In this document: in pieces, positions 48,120-59,600 of the stretch
Position numbering within the stretch: position 1 is the first letter of the stretch
How the letters are laid out: each line of letters opens with the position of its first letter
Assembly (NCBI GenBank): GCA_954871525.1
Contig: OX940870.1
Coordinates: forward strand, 31,424,555 to 31,488,554
Direction: 5' to 3'
Source of the DNA: Parietaria judaica
Taxonomy: Eukaryota; Streptophyta; Magnoliopsida; Rosales; Urticaceae
DNA length: 64,000 bases
The notes under the pieces: model-generated
The model's database searches: none
Seen by the model: the letters and a program-made list of their open reading frames with translations, nothing else
Told to the model about the DNA's origin: nothing
Position numbers and translations under genes: made by a program

Positions 48120-51107
48120 TCACACATTTGCTTTCTTCGAAGCCCTTGTAACTCTTCTTTTAAATGTCTTCATAGATGTTTCAACCTTCTCAGCTTCTTC
48201 CTACAAATATAGAAGTATGTAAGTTACTTAATTGACATAAAGTAAATGAAATTAAATATACGTAATTCAAGTTACACTTGTGTAACAAAAACTACAACCA
48301 GAAATTAAAATTGATCACAAATGTTACCTTGTCAAGCATCTGGGTAATGCCTAAGCTGAAACTAGGACGCTCAATGCCTTTGTCAACAAGATTTTTATCC
48401 ACCTAAAAATGTAATTACAAAGAAAATATTAAACTAAATATGATTAAACTAAATATGATTACAATATAAGATGACAAGTACCTTCGTAGCTCTTTTTATA
48501 ACAGCATCAATGAATTTGGAATCACTATCGATTTGAAGGAGTGTCTCGTCATCCAGATACGCAGATGTAACTTTTTTTGCGTCTTCTGTCGTGTCCTCAA
48601 CAGGTGCCTTCTCAGCAATCTTCTTCTTTTTCGGTAGGGGAGGATTCTCACCATCCTACAAATATAAATGGTAATAACTTAATAGCTATAACTGAATTGT
48701 TTATTTGTATTTGGAGTTACAATTAAGTAACTTACCGGCTTGGTGCATAGCCATAGTTGCATTAAGTTTAAATTACATAAGTGGAGCTATATAACGAATA
48801 TAGTACCTCTCCCAAATCCGGTGTAGTTAGAGGCTCAGAGGACACTCTCGTAGTCTTTCTACGAGCACTCTTTGATCTCTTAATTGGATCCTTCTTCGGC
48901 TGCCTGGCTACATGCTCGGTAACCTTTTCTCCCTCGGCCTACAATATACAAATGGTGGTAGTTACATGAACATATTTACAATAAGTTTTATCGGAGTTAC
49001 AATAATGTAACTGGACCAGAGTTACGGTAATGTAACTGGGGTTACTGTAACTGGGGTTACAGTAATGTAACTGTGTTACAGTAATGTAACCTGGGGTTAC
49101 AGTAATGAAACTGGGGTTACAGTAATGTAACTGGGGTTACAGTACTGTAACTGGGGTTACAGTACTGTAACTGGTGTTACAATTACTTAAGTGATGCTAA
49201 ATTACAATTACATAAATAAGTTGTAAATTACATTACAATCAGTACCTTGTTCAAACCAATGTGAGACATTAGCATCTCCACTTGGTTTTTCAAGAGAACA
49301 ACTTCATTCTTCATGCTAACTTGCTCAGCCTTCATCTCTTTGTTATCTTGTTTAAGCTCTGCTACTTCTTGGCGTAGCTGATCGATCGTTAAAGATGAGG
49401 CTTGCTGAGGAGCTTGTGGTGAAGAAGTAGGTTTTTGAGGAAGTTGTCTCTCAGAACAATATTCCGGCAGAACGCGTAGCTGTAATATTAGAAAAACAAT
49501 AATAACATTATTAAGATTCCAAAAACAGTGCCATGGTTATTATAACAAAATTAAATTGTAAATGAAGTAAAGCAATTCGAAAATACCTCAATGTCATCAA
49601 AAATGGAAGCAACCATTCTAGAGCACACTTTACCACCGAGCAAACTCCAATTCAAAATTGGTGGACCGATAGTAGAATTCACCTTCGAAGCAATTTTAGC
49701 CTTGGACCACAATGGTATAGCCTGAGCTAAGTACACCAAAATTGCAGTTGGCATACCATGAAGGTGATAGCCAGTTATCGGACTGTCGGTATTTAAACTT
49801 GCAGCAGCCTTTAACATGAACTCCTTCGTCGTTTCGTAGACAATTCTTCCCCACGGATAGAACTGAAAAGCAGTAGGAGAACTGGCTAAGTCGATGTGCG
49901 CATTCTCGATTGGTTTATCCTTTGGCTTGCTGTCGATGAATGCCTCGAAGAAGTAAATGTTCACCATTTTGAGCAGCTCGTCATCATCGATATCATCGAA
50001 GGAGGCAGAAAAAAGATCCTCAAAGTCACTACACGTAACTCTTGATGAACTAGCAAACCACTTCTCTCTTATGTCTCCTCTCCTTGGGATGACGTGGGAT
50101 GGAAAAGCTGAACAGCTCAGGAAGGTCGTTGCCTTAAACTCTTTGATGCCAAACTCAACGACTTGGTCATTGAACATGAAGGTCAGCAACTCATCTTTAC
50201 CCTCCACCATATGAAAGACGAGGTTGTGTAGCAGACGACTTGGAGATGTTTGTTGCGGGAAGTTGACTAGGTAACCAAAAAGTCCATTCTTGAACCTATC
50301 TAAACAAGCTGGCCGCGGAGCCAACAACTGCTCGATGTATTTGATGGTATTGATACGTTGATGCGTATTGATTCTAATACCATGTCTTCTCCTTGTCAAA
50401 TCTACAAGAAACTGCAATAAGATAGTAGTAAGTACAATTACATTGTAATTTACAATCATATAACTGTAGTTAAAGTTACAATCATGTAACTATACACTAA
50501 CATATGAAACACTAACAGTATGTAACTGAAGTAACTATACAGTTACAATCATGTAACTGTAGTTACAGTTACAATCATGTAACTGTAGTTACAAACATGT
50601 AACAGTTACATGATTGTAACTGTTACATAATTGTAACTTCAGTTACATGATTGTAACTGTAACTACAGTTACATGATTGTAACTGTATAGTTATTCATGT
50701 AACAGTAAGTTACATTTATATAATTCTATTTACGTAATTGTAATAACATTTATAATTAACATTTGGTCTTACTTTTATTTCAGATTTCTTATTTGATGCA
50801 TCTTTGGTTTCAGACATCGGCTTAGAGGAGGAAGCCTTCTCGGAAGCGCCACATGTTGATTTCCTACCTAAAAGAAATTAAATGAAACATAATAAGTAAG
50901 ATAATGACCCGAATTATATTGACAAACATACATTGAATAATGTGAACAGTTTACCAAATAAGAAACAAATTATAAAGGGATATAATTACCAGCCGATTTG
51001 CGCTTGCGCTCCACAATTTTGCATGAATCAGTGGCCGCTGCCTGAGGCTGAGCCGCAATTGTTGCCCCGGTTTCTAGCGCTGCACTTGTTGCCTTGATTT
51101 CTACCAT
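48120..51107 (-). CDS. DUF1985-domain protein of the MULE (candidate VANC-like factor)
   Basis: Eight exons with GT-AG borders and consistent phase: 51107-50990, 50867-50773, 50411-49587, 49479-49246, 48938-48807, 48655-48482, 48402-48328, 48200-48120; 1,734 nt, 577 aa, no internal stop. Residues 1-71 are low-complexity and basic (VERKRKSAG, KSEIK). Exon 3 (~aa 72-346) is a DUF1985-type domain, with FKNGLFGYLVNFPQQTSPSR, the spaced motif TAFQFYPWGRIVYETTKEF and YHLHGMPTAILVYLAQAIP. Exon 4 has a heptad-rich helix (~aa 375-420; DQLRQEVAELKQDNKEMKAE). The C-terminal third is Lys/Glu-rich with basic clusters (LPKKKKIAEK, FKRRVTRASKK), possibly nuclear-localising. Many DUF1985 proteins of plant transposons are fused to a Ulp1-like C48 protease; none is present here. 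Its introns contain the element's GTAAC/GTTAC motif. Function is unproven; an anti-silencing role as for VANDAL VANC is inferred. Confidence 0.85.
48960..49205. repeat. GTAAC/GTTAC array in a DUF1985-gene intron
   Basis: Regular units of the form GTAACTGGGGTTACAGTAAT, again with a 20-bp period but with G-rich N4 spacers, lie in the intron 48,939-49,245. The spacer differs from the main array while the GTAAC/GTTAC core and its spacing are kept. Confidence 0.88.
50440..50740. repeat. GTAAC/GTTAC array with a perfect 40-bp inverted repeat in a DUF1985-gene intron
   Basis: The arms at 50,533-50,572 and 50,653-50,692 are perfect reverse complements (left arm starts AACTATACAGTTACAATCAT). The similarity continues inward with few mismatches, so the whole ~160 bp could form a hairpin in DNA or pre-mRNA. 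It lies inside the intron 50,412-50,772. Confidence 0.88.
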
Positions 51108-51730
51108 CGTGACAAGTACACTTGAACACTGCCCGATACAACATTAGCATGCATTGGTAAGTATTTTATTTTCTTTTGAAATAATCACGAATAATCGCTA
51201 AAGGGAGGAATACCGTAGCAAAAACATTACACTCGTAATTCCGAGACAAAAACTAGCAAATAAGAAAACGACACATAACAGCAAGCAAGCGTAATCTGAA
51301 CAACTCTTAATACTTCATCACCCTACACAAACTTTTTATATGACAAAGTAACTTTCTCGTACAGGCATGGAATCCGGCAACTGCAGAACCCGTGGACCCA
51401 TCTTCTAAACTAACGTGATGAAGTATGTAAGAAGGAGATGATACTATATCAATCACAATATATTGTACATTATGTAATGATAGATGTTGATTACCTTTGA
51501 GATTCAACGGAGATGAGAATGTCGGAGCGTCGACTGGCGATTCAAGGACGATGAGAGAAGCTCGGAATCAGAGGAGAGGAGAGCTCGTGGGTTAGGGCTC
51601 GAACCGTTTCTAGTGAAGGAGGTCGCGATTTGCAGAGTTAGGGCTCGAGGAGAGGTCGAGGAAGAAGAAGCTCGCGATTTGGAGACAAGGCAGAAGGAGG
51701 AATCGCGAGACAGGAAACGCAGAGCTCGAG
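51108..51730. other. Upstream region of the MULE DUF1985 gene
   Basis: This would contain the promoter and 5'UTR of the - strand DUF1985 gene. From about 51,530 it becomes GA-rich (GAGAGCTCG-type words) and leads into the 70-bp minisatellite. No further gene is seen. Confidence 0.5.
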
Positions 51731-51938
51731 GAATCGCGAGAGAGAGAAGGAAAGCTAGGGCAAAGCTCGTGGGAGGAGAAGAGGGAGAAGAGAGCTTGAG
51801 GAATCGCGAGAGAGAGAAGGAAGGCTAGGGCAAAGCTCGAGGGAGGAGAAGAGGGAGAAGAGAGCTCGAGGAATCGCGAGAGAGAGAAGGAGGTTAGGGC
51901 AAAGCTCGAGAGAGAAGAAGAGGGAGAAAGGGAGAAAA
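51731..51938. repeat. 70-bp minisatellite, three copies, near the right MULE end
   Basis: Units starting at 51,731, 51,801 and 51,871 each begin GAATCGCGAGAGAGAGAAGG and contain GCTAGGGCAAAGCTCG and GAGGGAGAAGAGAGC. The first two are nearly identical; the third is diverged at its end. The purine-rich bias is strong on +. Confidence 0.88.
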
Positions 51939-52055
51939 GTGATTTGAGGGTAATTAGGGAAATTAAAGTTTAAACTGAGTATAATTTGGATTATTGAAAC
52001 TTTGAGTACTTTTTTAAATAGTTTGAATTTTATTGAGGCTTTTGCTAATAAGCCC

Positions 52056-52064
52056 TTTACTATA
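52056..52064. repeat. MULE target-site duplication, right copy
   Basis: TTTACTATA, identical to the 9-mer at 41,727-41,735, directly abutting the right terminal inverted repeat. Confidence 0.9.
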
Positions 52065-52944
52065 TTATATTTATTTTACCAAATGATGAATTGACTTTTT
52101 CTACTAACAAGTAACAACAACTGTTTTATAAACATTTATATCAATTTTTTTAAAGCATTTTGTTTAAACAAAGCTATACCAAACTATGCCAATATCTTAT
52201 AATTATAACAATAAAAACATTACAAGAGTTAAAATGAATTCTTGATAGCTAGTAACTAATTGTTAATCTTGTTTCCATAATTTTTAAATAGGTTATTAGC
52301 GCAGATATCTTATAATTAGTACAACAAAGTTACTTCTGATGCTAATAACCCTTTTTTAAAATAAAATAATAAATTTTGACTGATGTGATGAGGAGATAAT
52401 ACGACGCTCCAATATTTGGTCCCAGCTTCACTGATAAAGGCGTATTCGTTATTATTTGGTGATTTGGAGTCGGACTATTGGTAGAAAGTATTTCAACTTC
52501 ATCTTTATATCTGTGTTTTTCTTCTTTCTTTTTTGGTTTAATCGGATGTAGATTGAACTCAGGACTTCACATATTCGGCATGATCGGTCCTGACTATAGG
52601 CGAACGAGGCCGGCGCTCCCGAGCTCTAAATTTCAAGGGTCTAAATTTTGTAGATATATTATTGTATACTTAATTAAATATGTAAAAAATAATTTGAAAT
52701 ACTTTAAAGGCCAAAAAACTTATTAGTGAATTAAAGGCCCGACTAAAAACAATAAAGACAGGTCCGGCTCTGGATGCGAGATTATTACTTCCACGTAGTT
52801 CGGGGTCACCGTGACTTCATAGAGTGCATAAAATATCTGTTATTCTGAAAAAAGTTCAAAAATTAGATGGCATAAATATTACACTCCAACAGTAACTAAT
52901 TGTTAATTCTATTTTCACATTTTTTTGGATAAAATTTGGGTTAA
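52065..52944. other. Intergenic region right of the MULE
   Basis: AT-rich DNA with no supported gene. A segment at about 52,570-52,790 (GTCCTGAC...AGGCCGGCGCTCCC at left, GGTCCGGCTCTGG at right) looks like a small hAT-type non-autonomous element, but its borders are not certain. Confidence 0.4.
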
Positions 52945-53427
52945 TTGCGGCAATAATGCACAATCTTTGGTCAACAGGGGTTTTAGGTCCCCAACCTTTT
53001 AAAACGTGGGCAAAAATACACAACGTTTGTTGACTGTAAAATTCGTTGGTCCTTTCGTTAGGAATGTTAAGTTCTGCTGATGTGGCATTGTTAAACTGTC
53101 AAATGTACTGCCAATTTGTAATATTAATTACATAACATAATTAATAAGAATAAATTAAATCAGATTTTAATTATGATTCAAAAATAAATTAACACTTAAA
53201 TTAATTTAATAATTTTTATTGGAGTCCGTTTTAAATTAAATAAATAAATAATTACAAATTGACAGTCCATTTGACAGTTTAACGATGCCACATCTCTAGA
53301 ATTTACAATTCCTAACGGAATGACCAACAAATTTTACCGTCAACAAACGTTGTGTATTTTTGCCTACTTTTTGAAAAGTTGAGGACTTAAAACCCCTGTT
53401 GACCAAAGATTGTTGATTATTGCTGCA
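52945..53427. mobile_element. Fold-back MITE, 483 bp, with ~165-bp inverted ends
   Basis: The left end TGCGGCAATAATGCACAATC and the reverse complement of the right end TGCAGCAATAATCAACAATC match. The match continues through CTTTGGTCAACAGGGGTTTTA, AAAATACACAACGTTTGTTG and ATGTGGCAT to TTAAACTGTCAAATG. The centre is AT-rich. No open frame of note, and the target duplication is not clear. Confidence 0.82.
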
Positions 53428-53429
53428 TA

Positions 53430-55290
53430 AAAAAACAATCCCGTACATGATGACCTGATTCCGAAATAATACGTGCTATAAATGATGGGGTCCGGCATCA
53501 TACTTTCTTTTTTGCAAGCCCTCCCATGTCGCTGATACATCACCGGGGATAGGAAAACATCAAGAAAAGCTCGACGCCTTGCCTGAGAGGACGTTGTCGT
53601 AATGCAAAATTGAAACATTAGTCAACCCTTATTGACGCCACTTTTGACTGTGTACTCGACCACAGGGTTTGGCCCTAGATTCGAACCATGGACCAGTTTC
53701 TAAGGTAATTGAATTTCGTACATTAATAATAATATATTCATGGAGCTTAATATATATATATAGATAGATCAAGGTTTTTATGATTTAAAAAAAAAAATCA
53801 GGCTTTTACCGCTATTACTGCAACCAGATACCTATATGAAATTTGTTATAAAGGCAATTTTTACCTTTTAAAATCGATAACCAATTTTCCTTGATAAAAA
53901 TATGAAAACGCACTATTCAATCAATTATTTATAAAATACCGCACCGATACGCCATTCTACATTTTTCGAATACATTCAATGGCTACATCTGACATCAAAC
54001 CAGTGAGGCCACATCTGGCACAAAGTCCCTTTTAAACTTATCGAAAATATAGTTGAGTAAAAATTAAGTTAACATCGAGTGATTTGAAACTCAAATTACC
54101 ACTTCTCCATTTATCGGATATGTCCCAACATTTGGATATTACCTGCCTAAACCACTATAACTGAGGTGTATGTCAGTGTTTCATAATTTTTATTAGTGAC
54201 CAAATGTGTAGTTGTTTACTCTTATTGCCTCCACTCACAGTGTTAACTACATATCAACCTTATATCGCCTCCACGCATCTAAATATATCAACCTTGATCT
54301 CTCAGATCCAGTAAAGTTCCATAGCATAAACAATTTATGTATTTATATTACCTGATTTATCACTCATCCAAACCTATTAATTTTATGAACTGTTTTTTTT
54401 TACCATCACATAATACTCATCAGTTATCACTTATCAGATAAGCCATCAAAATCTCTTCGACACTAACAAAACACGGTTATTAAATGCCTATAATTTACCC
54501 GTCGTTAAACCGCAACCCATCAACTAACCCATGAAATTGGATCATGGCAAAAACACACTGAACGGAAGAAAACAAAGATAAAAAAATTCCCAATCTTAGA
54601 AAAGAATGGTTCTAATGTTCTTAGATGTTAACTCGTTCAACTTATGGTCTCAAAACTGAATCAATAATCCCAGATAGTAAATTCATACGCTAAAATAACG
54701 CCGATTGCAACTACTCAACAAGCCACCAAACACGAGTCCCTCATTTCCGGTATAACGTAAATTGCTTCAGCAGAAAGGGAAAATACAGGTTACCTGGTGC
54801 AGTACCCAAAGCTACAATCCTGAATATGGTAGCTTATGTTCATGAAACCCGCTCTTCCGTGTTGGAGCTGATTCAACGAATGAAACACGAAGAAGAAGCT
54901 ACTAAACAAAAATATACCCGATCCTGATTCAACGAATGAAACACAAAGAAGAAGCTACTAAACAAAAATACACCCGAACCGGACATCTCACAATCCCAAA
55001 ATGAAAACCTAGATACACTCAATTACGCAATACTGAACAGGTACAATAAACGCAATTAGATTAACACAAATTTTTTTAAAAAATCCATAAATATCATCCA
55101 AAATCTTAAAGAGAAAAAACAACAGGCAGCGCTAGCATAATCAAATTCAAAACATATCTTAGCGATCATCGAGGCCTTTCGTATGAGAAAACTGAAACCG
55201 AAACAAAAACAACGACGACTTAAATTACATCTTCTCCGAAAAGTGAACAGCGGAACCTAACTAGTAGAGAGCTCTTTGGCAACAATTCAA
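53430..55290. other. Intergenic region downstream of the eS27 gene
   Basis: AT-rich, no gene recognised. A direct repeat is present near 54,870-54,970 (GATTCAACGAATGAAACAC with AAGAAGAAGCTACTAAACAA, twice, ~61 bp apart). The right part is the 3' side of the eS27 gene. Confidence 0.55.
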
Positions 55291-55870
<580 letters not shown>

Positions 55871-55989
55871 TTTTGGAGTTCGGAGATGAGGTTTCAGAGA
55901 TTGAGAACGCAGAGAAGGAGAAACCCTAGGCAGAGGAGGCGGGAGAGAGTGAGAGCAGACAAGAGAAGCGAACTATGATATATATCAAG

Positions 55990-56605
55990 CGCCAATCTCA
56001 ATCGTTGGATTACTAGAATCCATCCTGACCTTTGATTTAATGTTTCGAGCCACGTCACTAAATTCTCTATTTTGCTTGGCTTCTTTGCGGCGAAAATACT
56101 TACGCTTTTAAATCTGTTGAACTTAATACTTTTTTATTTGTACTATTCACCTAATTTTAAAAGTTTGATGGTAAAAATCATTAACATTACACTTCCATGA
56201 AATATTTTTTATAAAATAATTAATTCAAAATATTTAATGCCGGGCCTGTGTTTCGGGCTTCCTATTCCCGCAGGAGGCCCGATTGAGAGGCCCGTCCCGA
56301 GTTTATTTCGCGACGGGATGATTGCCTCGAGGCATTGTCCCCCTAAAATCGGGCATTAATGTTGTAGGATAAAGTCTCGATATTGTAGTCTTTCGTGATC
56401 CCAACGGTGAAGGCCATGGAACCGGACTCCGGGAACGGAATTAATAACTGAGGCTGGTCCGAAAATTATCTATTGGCTGTCAAGAGAAGTACACAGAGTC
56501 TAACGTAGTCTTGCCCGCAGACAATCCTTTTCCAGTCTCTTCCTCGGCGATCACTCTCTCTGAGGAGATTCTCCCGAAGAAGGAGAAGAAGAAGAAGGTA
56601 CTTCC
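55990..56605. other. Shared upstream region of divergent eS27 and RRM-protein genes
   Basis: The two genes are divergently transcribed from this ~620-735-bp region. It has a GC-rich patch at ~56,240-56,480 (GGCCCGATTGAGAGGCCCG), possibly a degraded mobile element, and ends in the 5'UTR of the RRM gene. TATA-like motifs near 55,975 (GATATATATC) could serve eS27. Confidence 0.45.
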
Positions 56606-59600
56606 ATGGAATTCTTCTCTGCAAGCCCTAAGTCCTTCAAAATCCGTCGCAGCTCGTTACTCGCGTCCTCGAAGCTCAAACCCGTCATCTCCGCCAAGCT
56701 TTCGCGCTTCCTTCCCGAACTCACCGACGACGTTTTCGCTGTAAAACTACATTTCCATTTGCTCTCTCTCTCTCTCTCTCTCACGCATTTTTCGAACTAT
56801 TAACGTCTGTTTGGTTTTGATAGACGTGTGTGTGTGTGTGTGTGTGCTTGCGTTTGCGTTTGCGTTTATATGCATGTATGTATAGGAATACATCACTGTG
56901 CTGGTCTGCAATGGAAAGAATCAGTACCAAGCGAGAGAGGATTTGGATGCTTTTCTCGGGGAAAGGAGCGAAGAGTTTGTTTCTTGGTACACCAAACTGT
57001 CGAACTCTCTGATTCTCTTGATTTTATTTTTTTGTTTTTGCTTTTTTATTTTGGAAATGTTATCAGAATGAGTTGAGAATTTGCATAGTTCGGATTTTGT
57101 TTGAGCAAATTGTCTGTAGTTTTGCTACATGATGAAGTTATTCATGTCTGGAGATTTATCACAGCTTACTTTTGCAAGTATTATCATATTAGATGCTAAA
57201 TTTTCATACCGTTTACTTGAAAAGTTTTTTGAAACTGTTTTTTAGTTGGCGTGTTGTCGAAAATCGTTGGCAAAGAAGTCTAGTTCTTGCATCTTTTTCA
57301 TGTTGAGCACGTTTTCTATTGCGTTTCCTTTGATATCAGTTCAGGTGTTAACAGTTTGTTACTCGTGTCTTGTTTGTCCGAAGTTATATATCCTTGTTAT
57401 TATGTTTGATGCAGGCTATGGGGTTATGTGTTCGAGTGCGTTCATCCTGGAAGAAGCTTAAAGAATCGTGAAGGCTCTTTCCGTCGTCCAAGAAATAGTG
57501 ATAGAGACGCTGACGCGAGAACTAGACGTACTACTCACCGCAAGGAGGACTTGTTGGTATTATTAATACCCACAACTCTGGTTTTGCTGAACCATTTAAA
57601 GTTAACTTCGATCTCGTGGTTATCTGGGGTTTCAAATTAAGGATGATTGATATTCATTGCAGGCTTGTAACAAGGAGATCTCAGATAAAGTTTCTTGTGT
57701 GGAAAGAAGCTTAGCTGATAGAGATCACAGCGTTCTTAATACAAAGAAACCCAAACAGGTTCTACCTAACCGGGTTTTCTATGGACTTAAAAGCAAGTCT
57801 TTTGTCCTCTGTTTTAGAATTTTCTCGTTGAACCACAGATTCATGATCGTGAAGTTCTCCCCGAGCTGAAAGAGATTGCATATTTTTCAACAAGAGATTC
57901 GTCTCGAAAAAATTCGCTCTCTTCTGTATCAGGTACTATTTTTGTGCCCTAGATACTGTTTTTGCTCCAGTTTGTACAGTTTAGATCTGTATTTTGTTGC
58001 AGAATACATGTTATTTTGAGATAAATATATAGTGTCCTTAGTTTTACTTTTTCCATGTGCACATTATCCTAGTTTTAAAAAGGGTCGTATAAGCACTTCA
58101 TTAATCTCAACAGGAAAATACTCTGCTCCAACTGAAAGGCAACGAGTTAGCGTATGGGATAGGCTGGGAAAACCGTCTAATGCCATTGACGACCAGAAGC
58201 AAGAGGAGAAAGTCCCTATCATGCGCTCATCAATAGCATGTGGTCTTGAAGGTGAAGCTTCCTTGCTTAACGAGGGATTTGAAGATCTTAAACGTGATGA
58301 GAATGGGAAGCTGCAGAATTATGTTTCTCGGACATTTGATCGAGATTCTTCAAGGAGTATGCAAAGAAAGAGGATCTTGAGGGAAACTGGTGGAAACCCT
58401 AGTTCCTTAAAGGTGAATAGGATGTCGGTATCTTCAATCAGTGAAAGTCCTCAGGAGCTCAAGAAATCAAAGTTGTCCTCCAAAGATTTGGTCATTCCTC
58501 TAAGCTTAGCTTCTGTACAATCCTTTTCCTTTAGTATCCTCTGCTCAACATGGAATGCGCTGTTGTGTTTAATCTCGAGATGTTCGGGCTACAATAAATA
58601 TGATTGATATTATTGAGTGTTATAATGTTTTATCTACAGAAAATGATTGAAGTGAAGCAGAGATTGGATAAAGTAGCGATGGAATTGTCCGAGCTCCGGT
58701 CAAAGCAGGTCAATATAAAAATGGATGGAAAAGCTTGTCAAATGTCAAATCCAAGTAACCAATGTATGATCGCTTTACTTGAAGCAGTTTCCGATCTACT
58801 CTAATGCTCATCACCTCTATCATGCACATAACTACTCTACTTCCAGCATTCTTCGGTTCGGTTTTCTCAAATTATGTTTTGAGTTCCATGTAGTCTTTGT
58901 TAGACTTATAAACAACGTGCGTTGGCTCTTAGAAACAGAAAAATGATTGTCTTAAACGGGTTCCCTACTTTAAGCAGGTTCATTTTCTATTTGCAGGTGA
59001 ATTAACGAGTTTGGAGGAAGATATTGACTCAAGAACTATATTTGTTTCAAATGTAAGTTCGGAATACGGTTTCTTAATTCAATTTTTAGACTACTCATTT
59101 GTTGGTCATCATCTCGAGCTGCTACGAATTTGTACCAGGTTTCTGCCCTTTCACTCGTTTTAGGGAGCCTTACAATTGAATATTCTGCAAGGATTGCGTG
59201 CGTCTATAGATTATTTTCCGATAATGCCAATATTCATTTCATCTGATGATAATATCTCTTAAAGCTTAAGTATAAGAGAGGATCAATAGTGTAACGACAT
59301 GGGTAGTTAACAACTTCCTTGTTCTCTTTGTTGAATTGGTCACAAAACAGGTACACTTCGCAGCAACCGAGGACACATTGTCATTGTTCTTTGCTCCATG
59401 CGGTGTTATTGTTGACGTAGTTAAAACCATTGATCTAGTAACTGCTAAACCGAACGGGTAATTTCTGTTGAATCGTTAGAAAATAGTTATATTGATCCAG
59501 TTTTGACACTATTTCACTATTTTCCCAGTTCTGCTTATGTTACTTTTGCCAGCAAAGATTCGATTGACAGAGCTCTAGAATTGAGTGGGACCACATTTTT

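Larger units (their letters stand above)
41736..52055. mobile_element. Complete Mutator-like element (MULE) with transposase and DUF1985 genes
   Basis: The ends are GGGCTTTTTAGCAAAA (41,736) and TTTTGCTAATAAGCCC (to 52,055). They are inverted repeats that stay alignable but imperfect for roughly 65-90 bp. Both sides are flanked by the identical 9-mer TTTACTATA (41,727-41,735 and 52,056-52,064). A 9-bp target duplication and a MuDR-type transposase define a MULE. Contents from left: host-gene fragment (FKBP17-2-like), transposase gene (+), a ~2.2-kb motif array, DUF1985 gene (-), 70-bp minisatellite. Two convergent genes in one ~10-kb unit match the plan of autonomous MULEs, but the transposase is broken, so present activity would need supply in trans. 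Confidence 0.93.

Noticed and set aside
48120..49600. Ulp1/C48 cysteine protease domain expected after DUF1985
   Set aside because: All exons downstream of the DUF1985 domain were read; they encode a heptad-rich helix and Lys/Glu-rich tails ending in a stop at 48,120, with no His-Asp-Cys protease motifs.
53670..53700. GGTTCGAATC-like B-box (on -) suggesting a tRNA gene
   Set aside because: No matching A-box, acceptor stem or anticodon arm could be folded around it. The rest of the window showed no clover-leaf I could support.
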